Source: CAZPQN01 sp964588795
Lineage (GTDB): Bacteria; Fidelibacterota; UBA2242
Assembly: GCA_964588795.1 (NCBI GenBank)
Contig: CAZPQN010000015.1
Coordinates: forward strand, 1-52,284
Direction: 5' to 3'
DNA: 52,284 nucleotides
Numbering within the stretch: position 1 is the first letter of the stretch; every line of letters starts with the position of its first letter. The notes under the pieces are model-generated. The model searched no databases and was not told where the DNA came from. It saw only the letters and a program-made list of their open reading frames with translations. Of the stretch, positions 42,629 to 50,908 are shown one piece after another. A program made the translations under genes and the position numbers.

Positions 42629-44602
42629 ATGGTTATGGCGTCACGAAATCTGAACAGCCGACAGATCGATCAGCTCACTGCCCAAGGCTGCATTGCCGCT
42701 GACTGGCGCGCCGTGAGCATTGATCCTGCGACGGACTTGAAGCGCTTCCGCAACGTTCATTTTGCAGGGCAGGTCAGGATCGGCGCTCAAACCGAATCAG
42801 TCGAAGTCAAGCCGGGCTTATTCCGGCCTGCCGGTATCTGTGACAGCTACCTGAATAATTGTACGGTCGGAGCTGATGTTTTTATCAATCAGGTGCGCTA
42901 CTTAGTGAATTATCGGATCGGTGACCACGTGATCATTGATGATGTCGCCGAAATATTAGTCAGCGGGGAGACCCGTTTTGGCAACGGCACCACGCTGGAC
43001 GTGCTGAATGAAGGCGGCGGTCGCGGATTGCCCATTTTTGAAGGGCTAACCGCTCAAATTGCCTACCTGATCGTCGTCTATCGGCACAAACCTGCCTTGC
43101 AAAAAAAACTGACAGCCCTGATCGAGGCCTTTGCCGATTCGCGAATCTCGTCTGTTGGTGAAATTGGTAACCATGCCCGAATCACACATAGCAATTCGAT
43201 TCGCAATGTTGCGATCGGTAAACGGGCGCAGATTTCCGGGGCCGAACTTTTAGAAGATGGTATGCTGGCCAGCAACGACACTGATCCGGTTGTCATCGGT
43301 GAAGGTGTAAATGCGCGGCACTTTATCATCCAGTCCGGCTCCAGGGTGGAAAACGGAGTACTGCTGGATAAGTGTTTTGTCGGTCAGGGGGTGCGTCTCG
43401 GCAAGCAGTATTCAGCGGAGAATTCGGTATTCTTTGCCAACTGCGAGGGATTTCATGGTGAAGCCGTCAGTCTTTTTGCCGGGCCGTACACCGTCACACA
43501 TCACAAATCTACGCTGTTGATAGCTGGAATGTTCTCGTTTTATAATGCCGGTAGCGGTTCCAATCAAAGCAACCATATGTACAAACTCGGTCCAGTGCAC
43601 CAGGGAATCCTGGAGCGCGGATCAAAAACCGGTTCCTTTTCGTACCTGCTCTGGCCCAGCCGGGTCGGCGCATTTTCCGTCGTGATCGGCAAGCATTACA
43701 ATAAATTCGATGCCAGCGAATTTCCGTTCTCCTATATCATGGAAGATCAGGGCAAATCGGTGCTGATACCGGCGATAAATCTGTTTACCGTCGGAACGCG
43801 GCGGGATAGCTATAAATGGCCAACTCGCGACCGGCGTCGGGATCCTGATAAATTAGATGTCATCAATTTCGAGTTTTTCAGTGTCTACCTGATTGAAAAA
43901 GTCCGCCTCGCGGCTAAGAGGCTCCAGGCATTGTTGACGGAATCCACCGAAACCGATGAAAATATCCACTACCGGAATCTGTCAATTAAACGTGCCTCAA
44001 TTCCCGGTCGTGTGCGTTATTATGCTATGATGATTGATGTTTTTATTGGTAATGAAGTTGCCAAGAAATTGGAATCTGTTACCGAGCCCCTAAACCAGGA
44101 CGCCATTGACCGATTGCTGATCACCCCAGAAGAATCTTACGAGGGTTGGTTGGATATGGCCGGATTAATCGCTCCAGCGCAGTTAGTCGAAGATATAGAG
44201 CGTCAGGTAGAGGAGAGTGAAATCCAGGATTTTCAGGCCTTACGCGAGGCCTTGATTGAGCTGGATCGTCGCTATCCTGAATTAGCCTGGGCGTATTGCC
44301 TTTCGCTGATTAGGGAATTGTACGGTCCACAGATTGATATTCGCCGCATCCTGATTCAGATTATTCAAAAATGGGCAGAGACGGTTGAGGAATTTATCAG
44401 GTTGATCCTGAAGGACGCCCGCAAAGAATTCGATGCGGAAGCCCGCATTGGTTACGGTAAAGATGGCGATGAGACGATCCGGGATTGCGATTTCGAGGCC
44501 GTCCGCGGTACATATGAAAAGAATAAATTCGTTACGGAACTCCAGCAGGAAGCCCTGACTTACCGTGCGCGCGCCGAGCGTTTGTTAGCCGCTTTACGCT
44601 AA
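42629..44602 (+). CDS. DUF4954 family left-handed beta-helix protein
   Basis: A 657-residue cytoplasmic protein of the DUF4954 family (no signal peptide). Residues ~45-340 show imperfect hexapeptide-like turns (VRIGAQTESVEV, VGADVFINQVRYLVNYRIGDHVIIDDVAEILV, VNARHFIIQSGSRVENGVLLDKCFVGQGVRLGK) typical of left-handed beta-helix acyl- or nucleotidyltransferases. The C-terminal ~250 residues are helical. Its placement two bases behind nagB suggests a role with amino sugars or UDP-GlcNAc, but this is inference; no catalytic residues are established. A possible alternative start is the ATG at 42635. Confidence 0.8.
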   Translation: MVMASRNLNSRQIDQLTAQGCIAADWRAVSIDPATDLKRFRNVHFAGQVRIGAQTESVEVKPGLFRPAGICDSYLNNCTVGADVFINQVRYLVNYRIGDHVIIDDVAEILVSGETRFGNGTTLDVLNEGGGRGLPIFEGLTAQIAYLIVVYRHKPALQKKLTALIEAFADSRISSVGEIGNHARITHSNSIRNVAIGKRAQISGAELLEDGMLASNDTDPVVIGEGVNARHFIIQSGSRVENGVLLDKCFVGQGVRLGKQYSAENSVFFANCEGFHGEAVSLFAGPYTVTHHKSTLLIAGMFSFYNAGSGSNQSNHMYKLGPVHQGILERGSKTGSFSYLLWPSRVGAFSVVIGKHYNKFDASEFPFSYIMEDQGKSVLIPAINLFTVGTRRDSYKWPTRDRRRDPDKLDVINFEFFSVYLIEKVRLAAKRLQALLTESTETDENIHYRNLSIKRASIPGRVRYYAMMIDVFIGNEVAKKLESVTEPLNQDAIDRLLITPEESYEGWLDMAGLIAPAQLVEDIERQVEESEIQDFQALREALIELDRRYPELAWAYCLSLIRELYGPQIDIRRILIQIIQKWAETVEEFIRLILKDARKEFDAEARIGYGKDGDETIRDCDFEAVRGTYEKNKFVTELQQEALTYRARAERLLAALR

Positions 44603-44638
44603 CAAACCGGGTAAGATAAATTCCCACTTTGACGCAGA

Positions 44639-45913
44639 TTACCTGAGTACTCTGAGAAGAAAAAGGCTGAGAGCAGGTACGTAGGTGATCAGCGCCAAAG
44701 CAATCAGCATCAGCAACAGGAACGGTACACTGACCTTATACAGGTAAGTGATCGGTTTGTTGAAGCGATAGCTGGAAATGAAAAGATTCAGCCCGATCGG
44801 TGGCGTGATATAGCCAATCTCAAGGTTGGTCAGGAAGATGATCCCGAGATGAATGGGATTAACACCATAACTGACGGCGATGGGAGCGATCAACGGAACG
44901 ACGATAATAATCGCCGAGAAAATGTCCAGCAGTGCGCCGGTAATTAGCAGGAAAATATTCAGCAGAAAGAGGAACGTGAACTTGGAGCTGATAATGCGTT
45001 GAATCCAGAGCAGGGCAGATTGCGGTATCTGGGCATCAATCAGGTAAGCGGTCATACCCATCGAGCAACTCAAGATAATGAGTATTCCTCCGATAAGCTG
45101 TACGCTATCACGCATAATCCGGACTAAATCCTGCCTGATACTCAAGTCGCGATTGACGAAGAACTCGATGACTAAAACATAAAACGCGGTGACTGCGGAG
45201 GCTTCCACGGCAGTAATGTAGCCACCGTATATTCCGCCGAGAATAATGATCGGAATCGGAATTTCCCAAACGGTTTCCTTCAAGGCTGACCAGACGCGTC
45301 GCCAGGTAAAAGCCCGGCGTGTCTCGCGGCGGCTGACATCATTGCGGATGGCGTACAGGCTCAAAATGCAAATCAGAATGATGCCCGGCAACATCCCGGC
45401 GATAAAAAGACTATCAATGGACACAAATGCAATCAGACCATATAAAATCATCGGTAGGCTGGGTGGAAACAGCAAGCCCAGACTGCCGGAAGTCGTGATC
45501 AGTCCCAGCGAAAAATTTTCACGGTACTGGTGCTGGCGCAAAATTGGGTAGATCAATCCGCCTAAAGCGATAATGGTTATTCCGGAAGCGCCGGTAAAAC
45601 AGGTGAAGAGTGCGCAGGACGCCAGTGCGGCAATCGCCACGCCTCCGGGGATCCAGCCGATCAGCGCATCCGCCAAATTAATCAGCCGTTGGGGCGCTTT
45701 GCTTTCCGCCAGGACATAGCCCGCCAGGGTGAAGAGGGGAATAGCCAACAGCGTCGGCGCGGAGGCAATCCGATAGAGTTCGACGATGACGACGGTTGGA
45801 TCAATGCCGGTGTGGGTAAATTGCAGAATCCCGGAAAGTCCGATTGCCGAGAAAAGCGGCAGACCGACCAGAATTAAAAAAAATACCAGTGAGAGGGCGG
45901 GGAGTGAAATCAA
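44639..45913 (-). CDS. dctM: TRAP transporter large permease (DctM)
   Basis: A 424-residue, roughly 12-helix membrane protein of the TRAP/IT superfamily, the ion-coupled transport channel of the complex. GLPLFSAIGLSG, FTCFTGASGITIIALGGLIYPIL, LLFPPSLPMILYG and ITPPIGLNLF match the conserved loops and Na+-binding regions of DctM proteins. It is the last gene of the operon and its ATG overlaps the dctQ stop by 4 bases. It converges with the DUF4954 gene across 36 bases, with no obvious terminator between. Confidence 0.95.
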   Translation of the reverse strand: MISLPALSLVFFLILVGLPLFSAIGLSGILQFTHTGIDPTVVIVELYRIASAPTLLAIPLFTLAGYVLAESKAPQRLINLADALIGWIPGGVAIAALASCALFTCFTGASGITIIALGGLIYPILRQHQYRENFSLGLITTSGSLGLLFPPSLPMILYGLIAFVSIDSLFIAGMLPGIILICILSLYAIRNDVSRRETRRAFTWRRVWSALKETVWEIPIPIIILGGIYGGYITAVEASAVTAFYVLVIEFFVNRDLSIRQDLVRIMRDSVQLIGGILIILSCSMGMTAYLIDAQIPQSALLWIQRIISSKFTFLFLLNIFLLITGALLDIFSAIIIVVPLIAPIAVSYGVNPIHLGIIFLTNLEIGYITPPIGLNLFISSYRFNKPITYLYKVSVPFLLLMLIALALITYVPALSLFLLRVLR

Positions 45914-46404
45914 ACCGCGTCTCCTGTATTTTTTTCAAACAGACGGATTAGAAAAGCCGTCGCCAACAGCAGAAAACCTATCGGTAAAATGGATTCGATG
46001 ATCCAAGCGGGACAAAATCCGGCAATCACCGCTTTCATTCTGATTTCCAGCAGGACAAACTGGAGTGCAAACCAGCTTAAAACCAGACAGATGACAGCCA
46101 CAGCCAAATTAATCAAGCCGTCGAGAATAGCTTTGAATCTGCCCCGTGCCAGGCGCGGCAGGATGTCAATCGCGATATGTTTACCACGCAGAGTAGTCAG
46201 CACTGCTCCGACGAATGCTATCCAGAGGACGCCGTTGCGCATCAGTTCCTCGACGGCGTTGAAACCGAGGGAAAAAAGGTTTCTCAGCATTACCTGCACG
46301 AATGAAAGCACCGCCAGCGACAGCATCAGAATGACCGCCAGGACCGTGGCAATTTTTTCGATGAACGAGCGCAGTTTATTTAGCATTTTGCTTGCGGAAT
46401 TCAT
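45910..46404 (-). CDS. dctQ: TRAP transporter small permease (DctQ)
   Basis: A 164-residue four-helix membrane protein, partner of DctM. The ELMRNGVLWIAFVGAVLTTLRGKHIAID segment is the DctQ signature. The start is uncertain: ATG 46404 overlaps dctP by 29 bases and an internal ATG at 46386 by 11; neither has a clear ribosome-binding site, so termination-coupled reinitiation is likely. Confidence 0.9.
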   Translation of the reverse strand: MNSASKMLNKLRSFIEKIATVLAVILMLSLAVLSFVQVMLRNLFSLGFNAVEELMRNGVLWIAFVGAVLTTLRGKHIAIDILPRLARGRFKAILDGLINLAVAVICLVLSWFALQFVLLEIRMKAVIAGFCPAWIIESILPIGFLLLATAFLIRLFEKNTGDAV

Positions 46405-47383
46405 CTAAGTATTGCAGAATCCGGTTGAGCAGTTCCGCGGAATAGAGACTGCCGGTGAGTTTGGTGCGGGTGCGCTGACCGGCTAAATCGAATTCGCGTA
46501 CCGCCTGCTGGTCTCTGGGATTGGTCAGGACGATGCCGTTGTCCTGCAATACTTTAATTGATTCGATATTTTCCGCACGGCTGGCCAACACGATCTGGCG
46601 CATATAGATTTTGGTTTTGGTGATAAAAATCTCCCGCAGGTCGGCGGGCAGGCTGTTCAATTTCCGCTGGGTGATCAGCACCGCGCCGACCGAATTGGTC
46701 AGCGGGTAGTTGAGCATGTATTTGGTTTTAGTATACCATTGCAAAGCCAGGGCCCCGTAGGGTGAAATGTAAACACCGTCAATCAGGCCGGTCTGCAGGG
46801 CGGTATGCACATCGGTAATATCGAGGGGGATTGCGGAAATTTTCAGCTCATCAAAAGTTGCCCTTGCCAACGGATCGCCTTTCCAGAGCCACATTTTCAC
46901 GTCTTTAAAATCGGCCGGTGAGGAAACGGGATTACGGGTCAGGAGATAAATCAGACCGACTTCCGCCCAGCCGGCCAGATAGAAGCCTTTCTCGATGAAT
47001 TTTTGCTGGAATTCTTCGAACAGCTTGCCGTAAACATAATCCACTTCCGCGCTGTTTTTAAATAAAAACGGCAGGTCGAGGATGCGCACTTCGTGCACCA
47101 ATTCGCCCAATCCCACGCCGGTGAACGTGCCGATATCCAATTGACCCAGCTGCATCTTGCGCAGGATGTCCTTCTCGCCGCCCTGCACCGCGTTCGGATA
47201 GACGCGGAATTTGATCTGCCCTCCGGTGGTTGTGCTCAGGTCTTTATCGAATTTGTGAAATTCACGCATCCACAGTGAACCTTCCGGTGCCACGGTCGCC
47301 ATCTTGACGGTGTAGACGGTTTGGGCAGAGAGCAAAGCGGTGAGGCAGGTAAATAGGCCGGGAAGCAGGCGTAGTTTTATCAT
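46376..47383 (-). CDS. dctP: TRAP transporter solute-binding protein (DctP family)
   Basis: A 335-residue periplasmic binding protein with signal peptide MIKLRLLPGLFTCLTALLSA. VKMATVAPEGSLW opens the mature domain, and FRVYPNAVQGGEKDIL plus PLDITDVHTALQTGLIDGVYISP are typical DctP segments. The Arg that usually clamps carboxylate ligands is not obvious in the aligned region. With TatT beside it, the protein resembles TatP of Treponema, which may bind hydrophobic ligands instead of C4-dicarboxylates. Confidence 0.93.
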   Translation of the reverse strand: MIKLRLLPGLFTCLTALLSAQTVYTVKMATVAPEGSLWMREFHKFDKDLSTTTGGQIKFRVYPNAVQGGEKDILRKMQLGQLDIGTFTGVGLGELVHEVRILDLPFLFKNSAEVDYVYGKLFEEFQQKFIEKGFYLAGWAEVGLIYLLTRNPVSSPADFKDVKMWLWKGDPLARATFDELKISAIPLDITDVHTALQTGLIDGVYISPYGALALQWYTKTKYMLNYPLTNSVGAVLITQRKLNSLPADLREIFITKTKIYMRQIVLASRAENIESIKVLQDNGIVLTNPRDQQAVREFDLAGQRTRTKLTGSLYSAELLNRILQYLDEFRKQNAK

Positions 47384-48282
47384 TCTTCTCCTTCGGCATT
47401 GGTGTTATCATCACTGAAGTAAATTTCCGCCTCAGCCAGCAGTCTGCGCGCTTTTTGTTGTGCCAGGGCATTGAACAAGCGTAAATCCGGAGCCTGCTCG
47501 AGGTCAAAATCCACGATTCCGGTCAGCAGTTTATCGAACAGCGCCCGATCCTGAACCTGCACAGCGTAATAGCGGGCGTAATAGAAATTGGTTAGCAGGA
47601 ACTGGTTGCGGTTGAGTTCCATATTGCGCAAATAATGCTCGCGTCCTTTTTCCGGATTGCCGCCCAGCAGCGGCGGACGCGCCGCATAATAATTCCCATA
47701 AAACAGATGCACACCGCCAAAATTGTAGGTCTCGTCCAGTTCCAAAATCCGGTGCATGATCATTTCCACCTTGGCCAGATTGGCGATGGTTTTCGGGCTG
47801 TCCAAATTATGCAGGATGAATGAGCCCCAGTTGTAGCCGATCCAGAAGAGCACCGGTACATCGGCTTTGCGGCATTGCTTTAAAATCTCCTCCAGCTCAG
47901 CCGGCTTGACATTTTCCCCGAAGGTGATATTCACCGGTAAGCCCGCCAGAGCGTATTTTAACCCGCGCTGGTAAAAACGCTGGGCGCGTTCGGGATCCTG
48001 ATCCTCGATAAACGCCATGGCGTAGGCGCCGAAAGCCTGACCGGCCAAGAGATTGAGTTTGCGGTTCGTCGGATCCTTGGCCAAAACGATTTCAATCGTT
48101 TTCAGATTAGCGGAGAAAAACTGCTCCGCGAGAGCAAGATCATCTTCCTGGTAAATCGTTGGCAGGGCGCTCTCGAAAATCCCGGATGCCTGATTGAGGA
48201 TCAGGCGTCGTGGACTGCATTGCCAGCCGCACAGGGCGACAAGCAATAGTAGCAGACTCATATATTTTTGTTTAGCGTGCAT
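47380..48282 (-). CDS. TRAP-associated protein TatT
   Basis: A 300-residue all-helical TPR-like protein of the TatT family, which forms a trimeric partner of the solute-binding protein in T-type TRAP systems (known from Treponema pallidum). Typical segments are LLAGQAFGAYAMAFIED, AQRFYQRGLKYAL and HLFYGNYYAARPPLLGGNPEKGREHY. A hydrophobic N-terminus ending GWQC suggests a lipoprotein, though the lipobox is atypical. It overlaps dctP by 4 bases and the upstream TPR-DUF3108 gene by 11. Confidence 0.9.
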   Translation of the reverse strand: MHAKQKYMSLLLLLVALCGWQCSPRRLILNQASGIFESALPTIYQEDDLALAEQFFSANLKTIEIVLAKDPTNRKLNLLAGQAFGAYAMAFIEDQDPERAQRFYQRGLKYALAGLPVNITFGENVKPAELEEILKQCRKADVPVLFWIGYNWGSFILHNLDSPKTIANLAKVEMIMHRILELDETYNFGGVHLFYGNYYAARPPLLGGNPEKGREHYLRNMELNRNQFLLTNFYYARYYAVQVQDRALFDKLLTGIVDFDLEQAPDLRLFNALAQQKARRLLAEAEIYFSDDNTNAEGEE

Positions 48283-49774
48283 ATTTGTGCTGTCTCTGTT
48301 CTTCCTCGGTGGTCATGGTGACGGCGATCCGCCCCACCCAGATTTCGAAATCCGAGCCCAGCGGCAGATAGGTGGGATCATCACGGAACCAACCGCGGAA
48401 TTTGCCGGTAAAGCCCACGATGCCCTTGTAATAATTTTCACCGCTGATCAGAATGCCGGGTTCGACTTTGCCGCGTACGGTTAGCGGTTCCTTTTTTCCG
48501 TCGTAAAAAATATCGGTGATCACGAAGTTCTCGTCAATTATCGTCATCACCCGCTCCGATCTTTTCTCGGCAACCACCTGCCGGGAGTAGAACAGTAGTG
48601 ACGTGCCGTCGGTGGTGTTGGTTGGCAGGAACTTCTCCAGATAGTCAATATTTCCGTCTTCGTTGATCATTCGGCAGATAAACCGTCCGTGCTCGCGGTC
48701 GAAGTCGTAGATTTTGTCCTGAACGATCTTATTTTCGCGAATATGCAGAAAGTGCTGAAGGACGAGCTTGGTGTCCTGGTCAATCAGTGAAATGTAGTCG
48801 CTGTGCAGGGTGGCGATGAATTCCAGGGCGGGATTCGAATCCAGGCTGAAGACGGTTTTGTACACTTCCTGCCCTTTGAAGGACAGTTTTTCCTGAATTT
48901 TGGCCCGGATTTCACCGACCCGGATCGGGCCCCAGTGTACGTTATATACGTAATCTTCGCCGATCGGGAAAAACCGGTTCCGCGGTGTCGCGCGCTGGGG
49001 CAGGGGCCTAAATTGATGCGTGTAAACCTTGTTGATTTTATGAGCGCTCAACCATTGCTGAACCTGCTCCGCTTGGGGGTGTTCCGGGAACAGGTAAGTG
49101 AACAAACCATAATATTTGCTCGCTTCGGTGAGCTTATTGCGATTTTCCGCGATTTGACCCAACATGAGCACGATTTCGGCGTCGTAGGAGGTGACCAACC
49201 CCTTTTCGAGCAGTTTCTGAGCCTGTTCCACCTTGCCGGTTTTGAGATAGACTTCGGCCAGCAGGGGATAACTCGGCGTGAATTTATCGTTGTCCGCGAT
49301 GGCCTTGTCGAGATACTTGGCGGCCTCGTTTAATTTGCCCTGCGAAAGGTAGAATCGTCCCAGGTAATACTCGGGCAGGTAAGGAGCAAAATGGGTTGTA
49401 ATGGCGGCTTTCAGGTAGGTCTGACAGTCGGAGAGCGATTGTCTTTTTTCCGCCAGGCGGCCCTTGAGCAGGAGCGCCGGACCGTACTGCGGATTGATTT
49501 TCAAAGCCCGATCGGCGTACTGCTCGGCTTCGGTGAATTTTTCCTCGAAAAAATAGAGAAAGGCCACGTTGTACAACGGCACTTCCTTGAATGGATGGGA
49601 GGGCATTTCCTGCAGGTATAACTGCAGTGCTTCCTCGCGCTGATCGAGTAACCAGGCGCGTTGGGCGGGGGTGAATTTGGCTAAGGGCGTGTCCACCAGT
49701 GCTCCATTCAGCAACGAGAAAAGAGACAGTCCCCAGAAGGTTAAGCCGATTTTGACGCTCTGTCGTATATTCAT
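48272..49774 (-). CDS. Secreted TPR plus DUF3108 domain protein
   Basis: A 500-residue exported protein, first in the TRAP operon. After the signal peptide (ends near FSLLNGAL), residues ~40-245 form five or so TPR units (EAEQYADRALKINPQYGPALLLKGRLAEKR...). Residues ~268-490 match DUF3108 (YVYNVHWGPIRVGEIRAKI, TSLLFYSRQV), a beta-rich periplasmic domain of unknown ligand. The combination with a TatT-TRAP set is unusual to me and suggests a periplasmic adaptor that hands substrate between the outer membrane or envelope and TatT-DctP. Confidence 0.85.
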   Translation of the reverse strand: MNIRQSVKIGLTFWGLSLFSLLNGALVDTPLAKFTPAQRAWLLDQREEALQLYLQEMPSHPFKEVPLYNVAFLYFFEEKFTEAEQYADRALKINPQYGPALLLKGRLAEKRQSLSDCQTYLKAAITTHFAPYLPEYYLGRFYLSQGKLNEAAKYLDKAIADNDKFTPSYPLLAEVYLKTGKVEQAQKLLEKGLVTSYDAEIVLMLGQIAENRNKLTEASKYYGLFTYLFPEHPQAEQVQQWLSAHKINKVYTHQFRPLPQRATPRNRFFPIGEDYVYNVHWGPIRVGEIRAKIQEKLSFKGQEVYKTVFSLDSNPALEFIATLHSDYISLIDQDTKLVLQHFLHIRENKIVQDKIYDFDREHGRFICRMINEDGNIDYLEKFLPTNTTDGTSLLFYSRQVVAEKRSERVMTIIDENFVITDIFYDGKKEPLTVRGKVEPGILISGENYYKGIVGFTGKFRGWFRDDPTYLPLGSDFEIWVGRIAVTMTTEEEQRQHKYAR

Positions 49775-49792
49775 CGAAATAAAGGATTGCTT

Positions 49793-49864
49793 TTAACCGG
49801 AAAAATTTATATTCTTTAAGCACAAAAGCCAAGCCTTAAAACGGGTTTGGCGGAAATTAACCGG
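49793..49864. promoter_or_regulatory. Divergent control region with repeated TTAACCGG and an inverted repeat
   Basis: The 97-base gap between the TRAP operon (minus) and the rhodanese gene (plus) carries TTAACCGG at 49793-49800 and again at 49857-49864. Between them is an imperfect inverted repeat, GCCAAGCC (49828-49835) with GGGTTTGGC (49843-49851). On the minus strand TTGGCT (49832-49827) and TATAAA (49811-49806), 15 bases apart, are a weak promoter for the TRAP operon. These could be shared operator sites. Confidence 0.35.
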
Positions 49865-49871
49865 ATTAAAG

Positions 49872-50435
49872 ATGCAGGGTTATATGCAGGAACTGAGTAA
49901 AAAAATCGTCGGGCGCAGTGCGCTACTGATCGGCTTCTGCCTGCTGACCGCACTGACTTTCAACCAGTTATCGCCACGGGGTCTGCACCTGATAACCACT
50001 TACTATGCGGTAAAAAGCGAGGGACGCCTGCTGAAAGTGCCGATTTTCACACCGCGCGCCCACCGACAGACGCCGCCTGAGCTCAACAGCCTGAATCCCG
50101 TCACGGAAGTCAGCCTGGAGGAAGTGCGCCGGTTGCACGCGGAAGGGTTGGCGTTGTTCATTGACACGCGCCCGCGCGCCGAGTATCTGCGCGGGCATAT
50201 CGCGCGGGCGATTTCCCTGCCACTCGAAGATTTCGAGCAGGCGGTTGAAGCCCTGGCACAGATTCCACCTGAGCGCCACATCGTGACCTACTGCGACGGC
50301 AGTGAATGTTCGCAGAGTGTCGAGCTGGCCGTCAAATTGAGCGAGCGCGGCTTTTTAGATATCGCCTTTTTCCCGGGTGGCTGGCAGGCCTGGGCCGAAG
50401 CCGGATTGCCGGTGCTGACAGGAGCCTTGCCATGA
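49872..50435 (+). CDS. Membrane-anchored rhodanese-like protein
   Basis: A 187-residue protein with one N-terminal membrane segment (about residues 14-32) and a rhodanese domain (about 72-183). The active-site loop is C141-DGSE-C146, with C141 as the expected persulfide-carrying Cys in a CDGSECS loop. FIDTRPRAEYLRGHIARAISLP and FFPGGWQAWAEAGLPV are standard. An internal ATG at 49884 is an alternative start. The gene overlaps the DoxX/MauE gene by 4 bases; rhodanese-DoxX pairs occur in envelope sulfur or redox handling, exact role unknown. Confidence 0.9.
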   Translation: MQGYMQELSKKIVGRSALLIGFCLLTALTFNQLSPRGLHLITTYYAVKSEGRLLKVPIFTPRAHRQTPPELNSLNPVTEVSLEEVRRLHAEGLALFIDTRPRAEYLRGHIARAISLPLEDFEQAVEALAQIPPERHIVTYCDGSECSQSVELAVKLSERGFLDIAFFPGGWQAWAEAGLPVLTGALP

Positions 50436-50893
50436 AGAAAATTACCCGCGAACAAGTACTAGTCGGGATGACTACCGCTCTGCGCCTGCTGATTGGATTT
50501 CTGTTTCTGCAGGCGAGTTTTGACAAAATCCTCGCCCCCGCCAAATTCGCGCAGGTGATCTACAACTACCACGTTTTACCGGTTGAGCTGGTCAATCTCT
50601 GCGCCATTTTCATGCCCTGGTTCGAGGCATTCATCGGGATCGCCCTGATTTTCGGCATCTGGGTGGAAACGGTCAGCCTGCTGATGAGTCTCCTGACTGC
50701 CGGCTTTACGCTCCTGATCATCAGCGCCATCGTCAGGGGACTGAATATCGAATGCGGCTGTTTCAGCCTCGATGAACAGGGTTCCTTGGTCGGTTGGAAG
50801 CGCGTTGTCGAAGACCTGTTCATCCTTGCCGCGGGACTCATCATCTTTATTAGCAATTTCCGGCGGCAAAAGACCAATGCCCGGCCGGAATAA
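50432..50893 (+). CDS. DoxX/MauE family membrane protein
   Basis: A 153-residue four-helix membrane protein. ATG 50432 overlaps the rhodanese stop (ATGA) and avoids a 42-residue non-matching extension. LLIGFLFLQASFDKILAPAKFA is the DoxX/MauE start, and the IECGCFSLDE segment has the paired Cys typical of MauE-like proteins linked to disulfide or thiosulfate-quinone chemistry. With the membrane rhodanese it likely forms an inner-membrane thiol/sulfane module. Confidence 0.9.
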   Translation: MKKITREQVLVGMTTALRLLIGFLFLQASFDKILAPAKFAQVIYNYHVLPVELVNLCAIFMPWFEAFIGIALIFGIWVETVSLLMSLLTAGFTLLIISAIVRGLNIECGCFSLDEQGSLVGWKRVVEDLFILAAGLIIFISNFRRQKTNARPE

Positions 50894-50908
50894 CTTGCGG
50901 AGTGGAAA

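Noticed and set aside
48803..49333. Plus-strand frame of 176 codons inside the TPR-DUF3108 gene
   Set aside because: The minus-strand gene carries the conserved domains; the plus frame is a compositional shadow.
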